This document shows, piece after piece, positions 7,453 through 16,600 of a stretch of DNA of 42,520 bases. Source of the stretch: Patescibacteria group bacterium (GTDB taxonomy: Bacteria > Patescibacteriota > Microgenomatia > UBA1406 > GWC2-37-13). The translations under genes were made by a program, and so were the position numbers. The notes below the pieces were generated by a model. That model did not search any database, had not been told where the DNA came from, and saw only the letters and a program-made list of their open reading frames with translations. The stretch covers positions 1 to 42,520 of the forward strand of contig JAMCST010000008.1 in assembly GCA_023380935.1 (NCBI GenBank), read 5' to 3'. Numbering within the stretch: the first letter of the stretch is position 1; each line of letters begins with the position of its first letter.

Positions 7453-8178
7453 ATGATCGCAAAACTGAAAAAGACCGGTTGGTTCATCAAATGTTTTATC
7501 AATCGCCACCTACTGCTCCCCTACTTAATCAAAACCAAACCGCGTCTGCACATCGGCTGCGGCGCGGTAAGATTGTCGCGATTTATCAATATTGACATCG
7601 TCGCGACGCCGGCCACGGATATTATTCACGACTGTAACGATCTATCATTTATCCCATCGCAATCAATTAAAATCATTTATGCCCACGCCTTTATCGAACA
7701 TCTTTTTCCCGACCAGGTGGATCGTCTTCTGGCAGAATTGAAACGAGTGTTAAGAAAAGACGGACTGATCATCTTCCTTGGCATTCCTGATTTCCGAACC
7801 ATCGCCCGGGCCTATTTGCTGAAAAAACCGGGACTGGTCGGGAAACGCTTTGATCTCTATCATGTTTACCGTTATACCCACGGCGCCGCGCATGAAGTGG
7901 CGCTCTGGCAGAACCAATTACACAAATCCCTGTACGATCGGAAAAAACTGAGAGAGCTGCTCGTACGGACAGGCTTCAAACCGGTGTTGATCTTCAACTA
8001 CCGCTACCAAAAAGAATATCTCCCGGTGAACCTCGGCTGCATCGCTTCTCTGCGCCAAATAAAATATAAGACAAAAAACAAGCCGGCGTTTTTATTCTTA
8101 AAAGGGAAGGATATCGGAAGAGTGAACCTCCAGGACACGGATGATGTTGTAAATTTTTTCCAAAGACGGATTAACTAG
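7453..8178 (+). CDS. SAM-dependent methyltransferase (class I, type 11-like)
   Basis: The 241-residue protein has a Rossmann-fold methyltransferase core: glycine motif RLHIGCGAVRL (motif I near 31-41), an acidic strand end NIDIV, the IHDCNDLSFIPSQSIKIIYAHAFIEHL region and the LKRVLRKDGLIIFLGIPDF segment (motif IV/post-IV). Such enzymes often act on sugars or lipid carriers in surface-glycan pathways, but no substrate can be named here. The last 81 nt overlap, in antisense, the 3' end of the XRE regulator gene, so the two genes converge and share coding DNA. Confidence 0.85.
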   Translation: MIAKLKKTGWFIKCFINRHLLLPYLIKTKPRLHIGCGAVRLSRFINIDIVATPATDIIHDCNDLSFIPSQSIKIIYAHAFIEHLFPDQVDRLLAELKRVLRKDGLIIFLGIPDFRTIARAYLLKKPGLVGKRFDLYHVYRYTHGAAHEVALWQNQLHKSLYDRKKLRELLVRTGFKPVLIFNYRYQKEYLPVNLGCIASLRQIKYKTKNKPAFLFLKGKDIGRVNLQDTDDVVNFFQRRIN

Positions 8179-8322
8179 TCCCCTTTCGATCTTACCGTAA
8201 TAGCTTGGATTTAGCCCGGCATCGACGGCGACTTCCACTTGCTTTAGTTTTTTCATCCTGCGGATCTTCCTTAACCTTTTCCCGATTAGCTTCCGGATTT
8301 TGGACGTAAAATAATACGCCAT
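8098..8322 (-). CDS. Small XRE-family HTH DNA-binding protein
   Basis: The 74-residue protein is almost entirely a Cro/C1-type helix-turn-helix: IGKRLRKIRRMKKLKQVEVAVDAGLNPSYYGKIERGLVNPSLEKIYNIIRVLEV, including the typical SYYGKIERG recognition-helix segment and the NPSLEKIYNI helix. It is transcribed away from the secreted-protein gene at 8510, across a 187-bp divergent region, so it could regulate that gene or itself. Its 3' end overlaps the methyltransferase gene by 81 nt on the opposite strand. Confidence 0.9.
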   Translation of the reverse strand: MAYYFTSKIRKLIGKRLRKIRRMKKLKQVEVAVDAGLNPSYYGKIERGLVNPSLEKIYNIIRVLEVHSSDILPF

Positions 8323-8380
8323 ATAGTTATTATTTCTCCAAAATCGGCAATATAATTGTCTTTATATAGACTTTTTAGCT

Positions 8381-8410
8381 TTGACGTTGCTCTTGACAAG
8401 TATTTAAAAT
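8381..8410 (+). promoter_or_regulatory. Possible upstream promoter for the 8510 gene
   Basis: TTGACG (8381-8386) and TAAAAT (8405-8410) are separated by 18 nt. A second TTGACA lies at 8393-8398 but has no good -10. This is weaker than the site at 8467-8495. Confidence 0.3.
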
Positions 8411-8466
8411 TACCCTACTGTTGTATTATTAGGAAGATTAAGATTGAGCCGAATAATGTAATGGCC

Positions 8467-8495
8467 TTGACAAGGATAATCAATAACTTTATAAA
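8467..8495 (+). promoter_or_regulatory. Strong sigma-70-type promoter for the 8510 surface operon
   Basis: A perfect TTGACA (8467-8472), a 17-nt spacer and TATAAA (8490-8495) place the transcription start near 8502, about 8 nt before the first ATG. The promoter faces the WxL-like/DUF916-like operon. Confidence 0.75.
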
Positions 8496-8509
8496 TATCA
8501 TATACATAT

Positions 8510-9946
8510 ATGATTATGGTTTATAGACATATGCGTAAGGTTGCCGTATTCTGCGTTTCCCTACTAATCCTATCACCCATCTATCTGTCTATTAGTTTAA
8601 CCAGGCCCGTTTTGGCCGCCGGCGTTTTTCAGCAGGCTTACACCACACTAACCAACTCGCGTTTTTCCTACTACGGCTCGGTAAATACGGCCGTAGCGAC
8701 CGGCGGCAGCGACGTCGTCGTCAAGTCCAGCGGCGAGCCGGACAACGACACTAACAACTTGTTCAACGGCGATATCCTATGTTTTAACAACCCTGCCTCG
8801 ACTGGCTGCGCCAATCAAACCACTTATACTACCTCCAACGTGGTCGATTCGACTCATTTTTCCGTCAGCAGCGGCGTCACCGGCGGGCTGCAACCCGGTG
8901 ACCGAGTAGTTGCCAGCCAATCGGCGAGAATGGCCATTACTTTTCAACCCACCACCGTCGCCAACTTGAACCACATCAGAATCTACGTACCGGCTGCCTC
9001 ATCAAGTAGCGGCGACGGCATCCCCGACTCCGGTAAATTTGACGCCAATACTCTGGATACGGATATTGCGTCGGCCGGAGTGGTATCTTTGTCCTGTAGT
9101 GCCAGCTGTGCCGGCGCCGAGACCCTAACCTCACCAGCCTATTCCACCACCACCATTGCCGGACAGACCTATCATATGATTACCGCCACCACCGGCGGCA
9201 CCTGGAGCACTTCTAGAGTCTACACCGTTACCTTGGGTCATGCCTCAACCGTCACCGACCGGTTCATTAATCCGGCACCCTCCGGCACCTCCCACACCCG
9301 TGGCGTCGGAGATAAGCTAGTGGTGACGGTCCAAACCGAAAATTCTACCAACGACATCATCGAAAAGGCCGACACAGGTGTTACTGCTAACGACGGTGTA
9401 TTTGTCAGCGCCTATGTCCCGATCTCGGTCACCTGGACGATTAGCGGCATAGCCGCTTCCCAGTCGGTCTGTGGCACTACCACCTCTGTAGCGACAACCG
9501 CTACCTCGGTACCGTTTGGAACGATATATGCATCCGATACTTTCTTTGACGCCGCCCACTTACATACTATAACCACCAATGCACCAGGAGGATATGTACT
9601 GCAGGTGATGTCTGACGGCGACCCGAAAAAAAATGGTTCAACCCCAACCATCCCTTCAAATAGAACCAATAGCTGTGACGGTAGCTGCACTACTACTGTT
9701 ACCGGCACCTGGGCAACTGCAACTAACAGCGGCTTTGGCTATACGTTGTCCGGAACTAATGCCAGCTTTAGCTACACCTCCGGATATCGTCTGTTTGACT
9801 CCACCGGATTCCAAACCATTGGTTCTTACTCTTCGACGATTTCCAGCGACACTATTTATACCTGTTATCGTCTGTCAGTCAGCGGAACACAAACAGCTGG
9901 TTTATACTGGGATAAGATCACCTATCATGCTTATCCAAAATTTTAA
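8510..9946 (+). CDS. Secreted WxL-like surface protein (larger paralog)
   Basis: The 478-residue product has an N-terminal signal peptide (hydrophobic VAVFCVSLLILSPIYLSI, cleavage likely near VLAAG). The mature protein is Thr/Ser/Gly-rich and beta-strand-like, with cysteine pairs such as SCSASC and SCDGSC. From about residue 350 it shows the same landmarks as the 2270-3118 protein: NAPGGYVLQV, paired Cys, SGFGYTLSG, a YRLF segment and a terminal TQTAGLYWDKITYHAYPKF. It is followed 24 nt later by a DUF916-like anchored protein. Possible ATGs are at 8510, 8516 and 8531; the last gives the most compact signal peptide, but no ribosome-binding site decides between them. Exact function unknown; surface display is likely. 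Confidence 0.75.
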   Translation: MIMVYRHMRKVAVFCVSLLILSPIYLSISLTRPVLAAGVFQQAYTTLTNSRFSYYGSVNTAVATGGSDVVVKSSGEPDNDTNNLFNGDILCFNNPASTGCANQTTYTTSNVVDSTHFSVSSGVTGGLQPGDRVVASQSARMAITFQPTTVANLNHIRIYVPAASSSSGDGIPDSGKFDANTLDTDIASAGVVSLSCSASCAGAETLTSPAYSTTTIAGQTYHMITATTGGTWSTSRVYTVTLGHASTVTDRFINPAPSGTSHTRGVGDKLVVTVQTENSTNDIIEKADTGVTANDGVFVSAYVPISVTWTISGIAASQSVCGTTTSVATTATSVPFGTIYASDTFFDAAHLHTITTNAPGGYVLQVMSDGDPKKNGSTPTIPSNRTNSCDGSCTTTVTGTWATATNSGFGYTLSGTNASFSYTSGYRLFDSTGFQTIGSYSSTISSDTIYTCYRLSVSGTQTAGLYWDKITYHAYPKF

Positions 9947-9970
9947 TCATTGGCAATAATGAATTAGACT

Positions 9971-10987
9971 ATGATAAAGAAGATTGGGGCCGCCATTATC
10001 GCCCTTGTCATGGCCGGCGGGCTGGTTATCCGGCAAACCAGGGCGCAATCCAACGTTTCCCTTTCGGTTTTTCCCGCCATTCAGGAAAAAACCGTCAGAC
10101 CAAACGAAACCACCCGGCTGCAGATCCAATTCCGCAACGCTGCGGACAATGCCGTCGCCGGCAAGGTCAAGGTGGCGGATTTTGTCGTTAAAGACAACAG
10201 CGGCACACCGGTAATGGTCGAACCCGGCCAGATGGCGTCAAAATACGGCGCGGCCGCTTGGATTACTCCGTCGGCCACCAATATCTCCATTCCCGGACGT
10301 GACTTTGTCACCATCGACCTGACCATTAAGGTCCCGGCGCAGGTAAGCACCTGCAGCAAACACGCCATCGTTTACTTTGAACCGATCTCCCAAACATTTG
10401 CTGCACCGCAAGGCGCCCAAACCCAGACCCAAACCACTTCCTCATTAACGGCCCAACTGGGTGGACTAGTAAACCTGCTAGTAGAAAATAATCAGTGTAA
10501 GGAAATGATCAATATCAGCACACTCAAGAGCGCCGGCTTTTCCGAATACGGCCCGCTGCCGGTTTCTTTTTCCGTATTCAACCTTGGCGATTTCTTTATC
10601 ACCCCTCAAGGAACGGTCACAGTCTATAACGCCTTTAATCAGTTAGTTGAACAGAAGACCCTGACCAGCGAAAGAGTCTTTCCTGAAGCGTCACGTCAAT
10701 ACAGCGATACCCTGGGCCACCGCTGGATGATCGGAAGATATAAGATTGCCGTTAAAGTTTCTTCCAATGGAAAAAATCCGGTCGTTAAAGAAGCAACCGT
10801 ATTTGCCTGGATATTCCCGTGGAGAGTAGCTGTGGCTGTCCTTTTAACGATCGTAATCATTGTCCTGTTGGCACGTGGCCTGATCTTGCGCACAGCTAAA
10901 TACGAAGCCAAACTGGAGAAAGAGATCTCTTCGGAAAAATCGGAGATCGAAAAACTCAAGGAAGAATTGCGCAAGCGCCATGAATGA
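9971..10987 (+). CDS. Membrane-anchored DUF916-like protein (second copy)
   Basis: The 338-residue product has a signal peptide (about 5-26), a beta-sandwich ectodomain starting VSLSVFPAIQEKTVRPNET and containing VTIDLTIKVPAQVSTCSKHAIVYFEP, and a C-terminal membrane helix (VAVAVLLTIVIIVLLARGLIL). A short cytoplasmic coiled-coil tail rich in Lys and Glu follows. The plan matches the protein at 3157-4185, and the partner upstream is likewise WxL-like. The next gene starts with an ATGA overlap, so the two are translationally coupled. Confidence 0.7.
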   Translation: MIKKIGAAIIALVMAGGLVIRQTRAQSNVSLSVFPAIQEKTVRPNETTRLQIQFRNAADNAVAGKVKVADFVVKDNSGTPVMVEPGQMASKYGAAAWITPSATNISIPGRDFVTIDLTIKVPAQVSTCSKHAIVYFEPISQTFAAPQGAQTQTQTTSSLTAQLGGLVNLLVENNQCKEMINISTLKSAGFSEYGPLPVSFSVFNLGDFFITPQGTVTVYNAFNQLVEQKTLTSERVFPEASRQYSDTLGHRWMIGRYKIAVKVSSNGKNPVVKEATVFAWIFPWRVAVAVLLTIVIIVLLARGLILRTAKYEAKLEKEISSEKSEIEKLKEELRKRHE

Positions 10988-11883
10988 AAAAACCCACCGT
11001 CTTCGTCACCCTTAACTTAGTCTTGCTGTTAATTTTATTCTCCTTATTGTCCAATCAAAACCGGGTAGACACAAAGGTACTGGGCGTCTTTCAGAGCTCG
11101 GCGACCAGAGACGTGGCGGTATCGGTCGGCATCGGCGGTTATCGTTTTACCTTAAGCGGCTATACCTCACCGCGCGCCCTGGTGACCATCCAAGGGATGG
11201 GAATTTATGATCAGACTTATGCCGACGCCGCCAACGGCTACTTTGAATTTACCAACAGCTTTTCTCCTTTTGCTCCCCGAGAGGCCTGCTTAACCGCCCA
11301 GGATCAGTTCGGCCGCCTTAGCGCTCCGCTGTGCTTGCCGCCTTTTGAAACAAACCGGAATATGGTGATCGGCCCGGTGCTCCTGCCGCCGACCTTGTCA
11401 CTCGACAGGGATAATTATTATGTCGGAGACGAAGTCGTACTGTCCGGACAGTCGATCCCCAACAGCGAGATCAACCTATCGACCTTTACCACCGACAATA
11501 ACCCTCTGTCCCTGGTTACGCCGGTTGAGGCCGCTACCATCCCTTCGGTCAGCGCGCCGACCGATTCCGCCGGCAACTACTCCGTCGCCCTTCCCTCCGC
11601 TTCGGCAGACAACCTGCGCCTGTTTGCCCAAACCGACTTCCTCAAGCAGCAGTCACCCCAGAGCATCACTCTTAACGTACGGGTCCTGCCGGTCTGGATG
11701 ATTATTTTGCAGTTCTTCGCCTGGATCATCACCCTGCTCAAACCGCGCTGGATGGAGATCGTCATCTCCGGCCAGATGATCGGCCTGACGATTTATCTGC
11801 TCAGGCACTTTTCTCACGCGTCGAAACGACGATTGATGTTGGTCAAACGGGAAAAGTACGCCCTAATGAAATCGCTACGTTAA
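10984..11883 (+). CDS. Membrane-anchored Ig-like surface protein
   Basis: The 299-residue protein starts with a hydrophobic signal or anchor (VFVTLNLVLLLILFSLL). Two carboxypeptidase-regulatory or Ig-like beta domains follow: GGYRFTLSGYTSPRALVTIQG (about residues 50-115) and SLDRDNYYVGDEVVLSGQSIPNSEINL (about 137-230). Hydrophobic segments near 240-275 (VWMIILQFFAWIITLL and IGLTIYLLRHF) precede a basic tail. It is coupled to the DUF916-like gene by an ATGA overlap and probably belongs to the same surface complex. Its end overlaps the convergent Ig-like gene by 4 nt. No enzymatic motif is visible. Confidence 0.7.
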   Translation: MKKPTVFVTLNLVLLLILFSLLSNQNRVDTKVLGVFQSSATRDVAVSVGIGGYRFTLSGYTSPRALVTIQGMGIYDQTYADAANGYFEFTNSFSPFAPREACLTAQDQFGRLSAPLCLPPFETNRNMVIGPVLLPPTLSLDRDNYYVGDEVVLSGQSIPNSEINLSTFTTDNNPLSLVTPVEAATIPSVSAPTDSAGNYSVALPSASADNLRLFAQTDFLKQQSPQSITLNVRVLPVWMIILQFFAWIITLLKPRWMEIVISGQMIGLTIYLLRHFSHASKRRLMLVKREKYALMKSLR

Positions 11884-12293
11884 TAATAAGACAGGTGGAC
11901 TTTTTGGGGCAACGTCGTATTCTCTACTTTAACCTCAAGATAATATTCGCCGGTCTGGCTGCCGGTGACGTCGAATACCGCCTTGCCGGAGTTGTCGGTC
12001 AGTCCCTGAATCGTTTCCACGGTCAGGTTTTTGCCGGGGGCGACCGTCACGGTCTTACCCATCACCCCCAACCCCTGGTTGTTTAATACGAACACGGTGA
12101 CGCGGATCTTATCCTGGTTATTGGCCTTGGCGCGCAACGGAGTCACGAACATATAGGAATTGTCCACCGAAAAAGAGGCGTGGCTGACGTCGGCGCGGCC
12201 GATGAAATACTGTGCTTCATAAAGCCAAAAATAACCGGAAAACACCAGCAGAATGAACAGGGCAATCAGTAAAAAAATAAGCGTTTTTCTCAT
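11880..12293 (-). CDS. Small anchored Big-1 (invasin-type) Ig-like protein
   Basis: The 137-residue product has one N-terminal membrane helix (residues about 4-24) and one bacterial Ig-like domain of the Big-1 kind: ANNQDKIRVTVFVLNNQG, then GKTVTVAPGKNLTVETIQGLTDNSGKAVFDVTG and a closing GEYYLEVKVENT strand. Such domains serve as extracellular spacers or adhesive modules. The gene faces the operon at 8510-11883 and its transcript would start in the long non-coding region. A perfect 10-bp inverted repeat lies 70-100 bp upstream of its start. Confidence 0.75.
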   Translation of the reverse strand: MRKTLIFLLIALFILLVFSGYFWLYEAQYFIGRADVSHASFSVDNSYMFVTPLRAKANNQDKIRVTVFVLNNQGLGVMGKTVTVAPGKNLTVETIQGLTDNSGKAVFDVTGSQTGEYYLEVKVENTTLPQKVHLSYY

Positions 12294-12362
12294 AACGTCC
12301 GTTGCTATTCATGCTAAAACAACTGGTTTTTAAAGTCAAGCCGAGCGCAATTAATACTATAA

Positions 12363-12392
12363 GTAGTGTTACGGCAGGATTAGTAACACTAC
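12363..12392. promoter_or_regulatory. Perfect 10-bp inverted repeat, possible operator
   Basis: GTAGTGTTAC and its exact complement GTAACACTAC are separated by 10 nt. Neither side is followed by a T-run, so it is not an intrinsic terminator. The half-site length and spacing suit a dimeric DNA-binding protein; it lies upstream of the minus-strand Ig-like gene. Confidence 0.45.
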
Positions 12393-12856
12393 GAACTAGA
12401 TTTTAACGCATACGATTAATCTTTACAGCGCCAATCGATTTCATGGCAGATAAACAATCTGTTTGCTAATAATAGTTTAGCAATCAAGGCTAATTGTTGT
12501 CGACGACGGTATTTCAGGTAGAAGAAAACGAAAATCGAGATTTTGTCAATCTGAAAAGTCCGATATTTAACCGGGATAAAACCGGAAAATTTAGCAAAGT
12601 TTATGATTATTCGGGTTCGGTTCTGGTTCATCTCCTTCATCGTTCAAAAACCAGCTGTAATGCTATTACTATAGTATATATTTCTTATAGGTTTAATGAT
12701 ATTTATTGATATATATAGGTAATTAAATTTTAGATGCGGTAATTATTATAAATTTAATTAAATATTAATATAGGTTTATATTACCCACATGTATTTCAAT
12801 GTCAATTTACATAAAAATACGTCTGTAACTATATCATAATAGTATTAAAATACCTC

Positions 12857-12886
12857 TTGACAGCTTTAGTCCATTTCTTTTATTAT
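12857..12886 (+). promoter_or_regulatory. Promoter of the Xer-like gene and perhaps the giant locus
   Basis: A perfect TTGACA (12857-12862) is followed after 18 nt by TATTAT (12881-12886). The ATG at 12896 is 9 nt further on, which predicts an almost leaderless transcript. Confidence 0.65.
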
Positions 12887-12895
12887 TAAAGACGT

Positions 12896-13372
12896 ATGGA
12901 CAACCGGTATAATCTTGATAATTTCGAGGCTGGTTTTCGCCAGTACCTGATTGCGGAAAATCGTTCTCGCGCCTCGATAAAAAATTACCTCTCGGACTAC
13001 CGTCATTTTGCCGGCTGGATGATCAATGAGTTGCGGATTACGGATTACGGATTACGGGTTGAAAAAATCACCAGCGATCTGGTCAAACTATACAAAGCGT
13101 ATCTGTCCGACAATCTGGTTCCAAACAAAACGGTTAACCGGCGTTTATCGGCACTGCGCAAGTTTTGTTCTTTTTGCATCGACCAAGGCTGGATGAAGGA
13201 AAATCCGGCCAAACAAGTAACAAACATCGGTGCCGCCGGGCCAATTGGGTCAATCAACATTCTGGCAGAATATCGCCAGCACCTTACTCAACAAAAGATT
13301 GATCAGTCAGACATTACCAGTTACCTCAGCGATGCTGAGGAATTTTATCAATATGTTAAAACTATTGTCTAA
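12896..13372 (+). CDS. Xer/phage-integrase core-binding (SAM-like) domain protein, no catalytic domain
   Basis: The 158-residue product resembles the N-terminal DNA-binding domain of tyrosine recombinases: FEAGFRQYLIAENRSRASIKNYLSDYRHFAGWM, then VNRRLSALRKFCSFCIDQGWMKENPAKQV. There is no catalytic Arg/His/Tyr domain. After one complete domain it starts a second one (LAEYRQHLTQQKIDQSDITSYLSDAEEFYQYV) and stops. The start of the giant protein at 13613, in the same frame, reads like the missing second half (NTIIRYLKYLHERGE...LRKLRSVDKFFAW). The intervening 240 bp contain many in-frame stops. Residues NELRITDYGLRV come from a dispersed repeat. It may be a DNA-binding regulator or the detached front of the surface protein. 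Confidence 0.7.
   Translation: MDNRYNLDNFEAGFRQYLIAENRSRASIKNYLSDYRHFAGWMINELRITDYGLRVEKITSDLVKLYKAYLSDNLVPNKTVNRRLSALRKFCSFCIDQGWMKENPAKQVTNIGAAGPIGSINILAEYRQHLTQQKIDQSDITSYLSDAEEFYQYVKTIV
13025..13063. repeat. GTTA-type dispersed repeat, in frame in the Xer-like gene
   Basis: Three tandem GGATTAC units followed by GGGTTGAA are translated as NELRITDYGLRVE. The unit and reading frame match the copy at 2284-2316. Confidence 0.55.
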
Positions 13373-13612
13373 GGCTTATAGAGGCCTAAAACTTCTATGC
13401 GACCCGTCGATTGAGGGTAATCCATACGTAGGTGGTAAAAATAACGGACGCCGCTCTAACCCTCACCGATTCATGTTTATCAGTCGAAAATTTTCCTGGC
13501 GATGAAATTTGATCTTATCGGTCCCATTGGTCTTATTGGACTTATAGGTCAACGCCATAATCTGTTTGATTAACCAGGTTAATTTTCTTCTCGAAAAGAC
13601 TAAAACAAAGAT
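13373..13612. other. 240-bp spacer separating two halves of a core-binding domain
   Basis: The spacer has many stops in the frame shared by the flanking genes. It includes a run of degenerate GGTCTTATT/GGACTTATA units (about 13510-13550) that resembles a shorter run at 39459-39492. No convincing promoter or terminator is visible. Confidence 0.45.
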
Positions 13613-16600
13613 ATGCAAAAAATTAGCAAAAATACCATTATCCGCTACTTAAAATATCTTCACGAACGTGGAGAATCTACCGATGTGGTCCTAAGAAAAC
13701 TCCGGTCTGTGGATAAGTTTTTTGCCTGGGCTCACGCGCGCGCATATATAAAAGAGGAACTATATAAGCAGACGAAACGGGAAATTGATAAGGCGATCAA
13801 TCATGAAATCAAAACTTATGAGGCTAAAATTAAAACGCAAAAGGCTGATTTTGATCCGGGCAGCCGTCAGGCCTTAGACAATTGGGGACTGCGTCATTAT
13901 CTGGGCATTGCCCTTACTCTTATCTTGATGGCCTTTCTTGGCGTCGGCGTCTATACGCGCTTTTTCCTTAAACCAACCCAACCGTTCGCCTATCCCGCCG
14001 TTCCCACCGGTCCGGGAACCACTGCCGGTACTTCACGGATCATCTCGTTTCAAGGCCGATTGACCGATAGCTTGGGAAATCCGATCACCGCCACCATAGG
14101 AGTTGAGTACCGATTTTATAACGCGGCTACCGGAGGTACGCTATTAACTTCACGTTTATGTAACGTCTCCCCTGATGTCGACGGCATATTTTCTAGCCTG
14201 ATCGGAGAAGACTGCGGCGCCGCTTTGCCCGCCAGCCTGTTTACCGAGAATCCGGACGTGTACCTTGCGGTAAAGATGCAATCAGAAGCATCCGAAATGA
14301 CACCGAGACAACACATCGCGAACGTAGGCTACGCCATGAATGCCGAAACTTTGCAGGGCTTGCCGGCGGGGACAGGCACGTCTTCCATTCCTTTTATCAA
14401 TAAAGATGGTAATCTGCTAGTGGCCGTGGCTAACCCAGGTATCCGTTCCACCTTCACCAGCGCCGCCTTTACCATTTCAAGCGCTTCTACAGCCACAGTT
14501 CAGTCAGCCGGCACGGGTGACGTTATTCTTCAGGCCACTGAAAGTGGAACGCTTAAATTCCGTACGGCCGGTGCTAATGACACCTATACACGCATGACTA
14601 TTGATAACTACGGCAATGTTGGGATTGGGACGACCGTACCAAATGCATTATTAGACGTTCGCGGCAAGCTGAAGGTCGCTGACGGCACTCAAGGCGCCGG
14701 CTACTTTCTCACCTCTGACGCTAATGGAGTGGCTTCGTGGGTCGACCAAAGCAGTGTTGCCGGACCCTGGACCTACTCCGGTGCGCCAAACTACTATCTT
14801 TATCCCGACGACTATACCAATGCCAAGGTCGGGATCGGCACCACCACCGCATCGAATCTCCTGACCGTCCACGATCCGACCGGTGCCGGCGGTACGCTGG
14901 TCAAAATCGATACCAGTGCTTCCGGCACGACCGGAGGTTATCTGGAACTGACTGCGGCCACCAGAACCGTCAGACTGGGAGCAGACAGCCTGATCGGACC
15001 GCATTTCGGCAGCACCACCACCGGTGGCTTGATGTTCTTGGATAATTTCTCCATCAGCCCGATGCTCGCGCTTTCACCAAACAACGGCAGCATCGATCTG
15101 GGAACCGGCAGTTACCGGTTCGGCACCCTCTACAACACCAACGCCAACGTCAGCACCGCTTTGGGAGTCGGGTACGACCCCTCTTCCCTTTCCGGCGGCG
15201 TGGCCGGTTTCAACGGCAACGTCGGGATCGGAACTAGTACGCCGGCCGGAAAACTTGACGTTAAGTCAACGCAAACGTCGGGAACGATCGCCCTGTTCGG
15301 CGCACCTTCCGCCGTCTCGATGGCCGGAACCCTGACCGGAGTCAACCTCGATCTTTCCACCAACTATACCGCCACCGGATACGGCGTTACCGGTCAGTCT
15401 ATCGCTCTGCCCGCCGTAACCAACACTGGAACGGGAACGTATGCTTACAAAGGATTAACTATCGCCGGAGGCAATCTGGTCCAAAACACCGGCGCCGGCA
15501 CCGATACCTGGACCGGGCTGGACATCACCATGCCACCTACCCTCACCCAAACTACCGGATCGGTAACGGCGACAGGATTGAAGATCACCGGCCCGACCTC
15601 GGTCACTGGAGCAACCCGCTACGGACTGATCGTTGACGCCAACGCCGGCAACGTCGGCATCGGTACCACTTCTCCAGGTCAGAAGCTGGATGTCCAGGGA
15701 GGAGTAAGACTGGGAGCGGCTCTGGGAACCAATGACATCTTGAATACTTCAGCGGCTGGAGGAGCACCCAGTGGTAGTCTGTACTGGGGATCAAGGATAG
15801 TCTGTGACAACAGCGGTAACTGTGCGGGAGTGGGATCATTACCGTTGTCCAGTATTACGGCTGCCACAGGTACCAATACCATAGACAGTGGTGCCTATGC
15901 CCAGACCTGGAACTGGAATAGTCTGGCATCAGGTAATGCCTTCACGTTAGGATCATCGTCAACTGCAGGAGCTGCCAGCGGTACCAGTACGGTACTAAAC
16001 ATCTCCCGCTCAGGAGCCAATGCCAATACTGCTCATACTGCCTATGGTCTCTACTCAACAGTTACCAATACCAATGTCACCTCAGGCACCAATGTGGCCG
16101 GGTACTTCTCGGCATCGGGAGCAACCACCGCCAACTACGCTCTCTACTCGGCCGCCGGAGTGAACTACTTTGGGGGGAATGTGGGGGTGGGAACCACCTC
16201 GCCTGGAGCTGCCCTTGATATTGCAGGGAGTCTTCTGGTGAATAACGGGGGAACAATTGACACAAGAGCTGCAGGAACATTAGCCATTGGGGGGGCAACA
16301 CAGACCGGACTGACCATGGGGAGATCAGGCGCTACCACTACCATTAATGGCTCATCGGTGATAGTAAATAGCTTAACCGGCATGATTAAGGGAACAACCG
16401 GGACATTGTCTGCTGTGACCGGAACAACTAATTATGCCGCTTACTGGAGTGACGCCAATACCATCGCCGCTGAACAATACCTGGCCACTTCCCGGGGAGG
16501 ACTGGGAGCCAATGTCACGGCGGCCGGAGCCGGAGAACTGCTCTATTCCAGCGGGACAACTGCCTACGGTCATCTGGCAGCCGGGACATCGGGACAGATA

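Larger units (their letters stand above)
12294..12895. other. 602-bp non-coding, AT-rich region
   Basis: No convincing gene is present; short open frames in the middle have unstructured products and no start signals. The region becomes very AT-rich after about 12640. It contains an inverted repeat at 12363-12392 and the promoter of the Xer-like gene at 12857-12886, and it should also hold the promoter of the small Ig-like gene on the other strand. Confidence 0.7.

Noticed and set aside
12416-12709. Small genes in the 602-bp gap
   Set aside because: Short frames on both strands overlap each other, have basic low-complexity products and lack start signals or family motifs.
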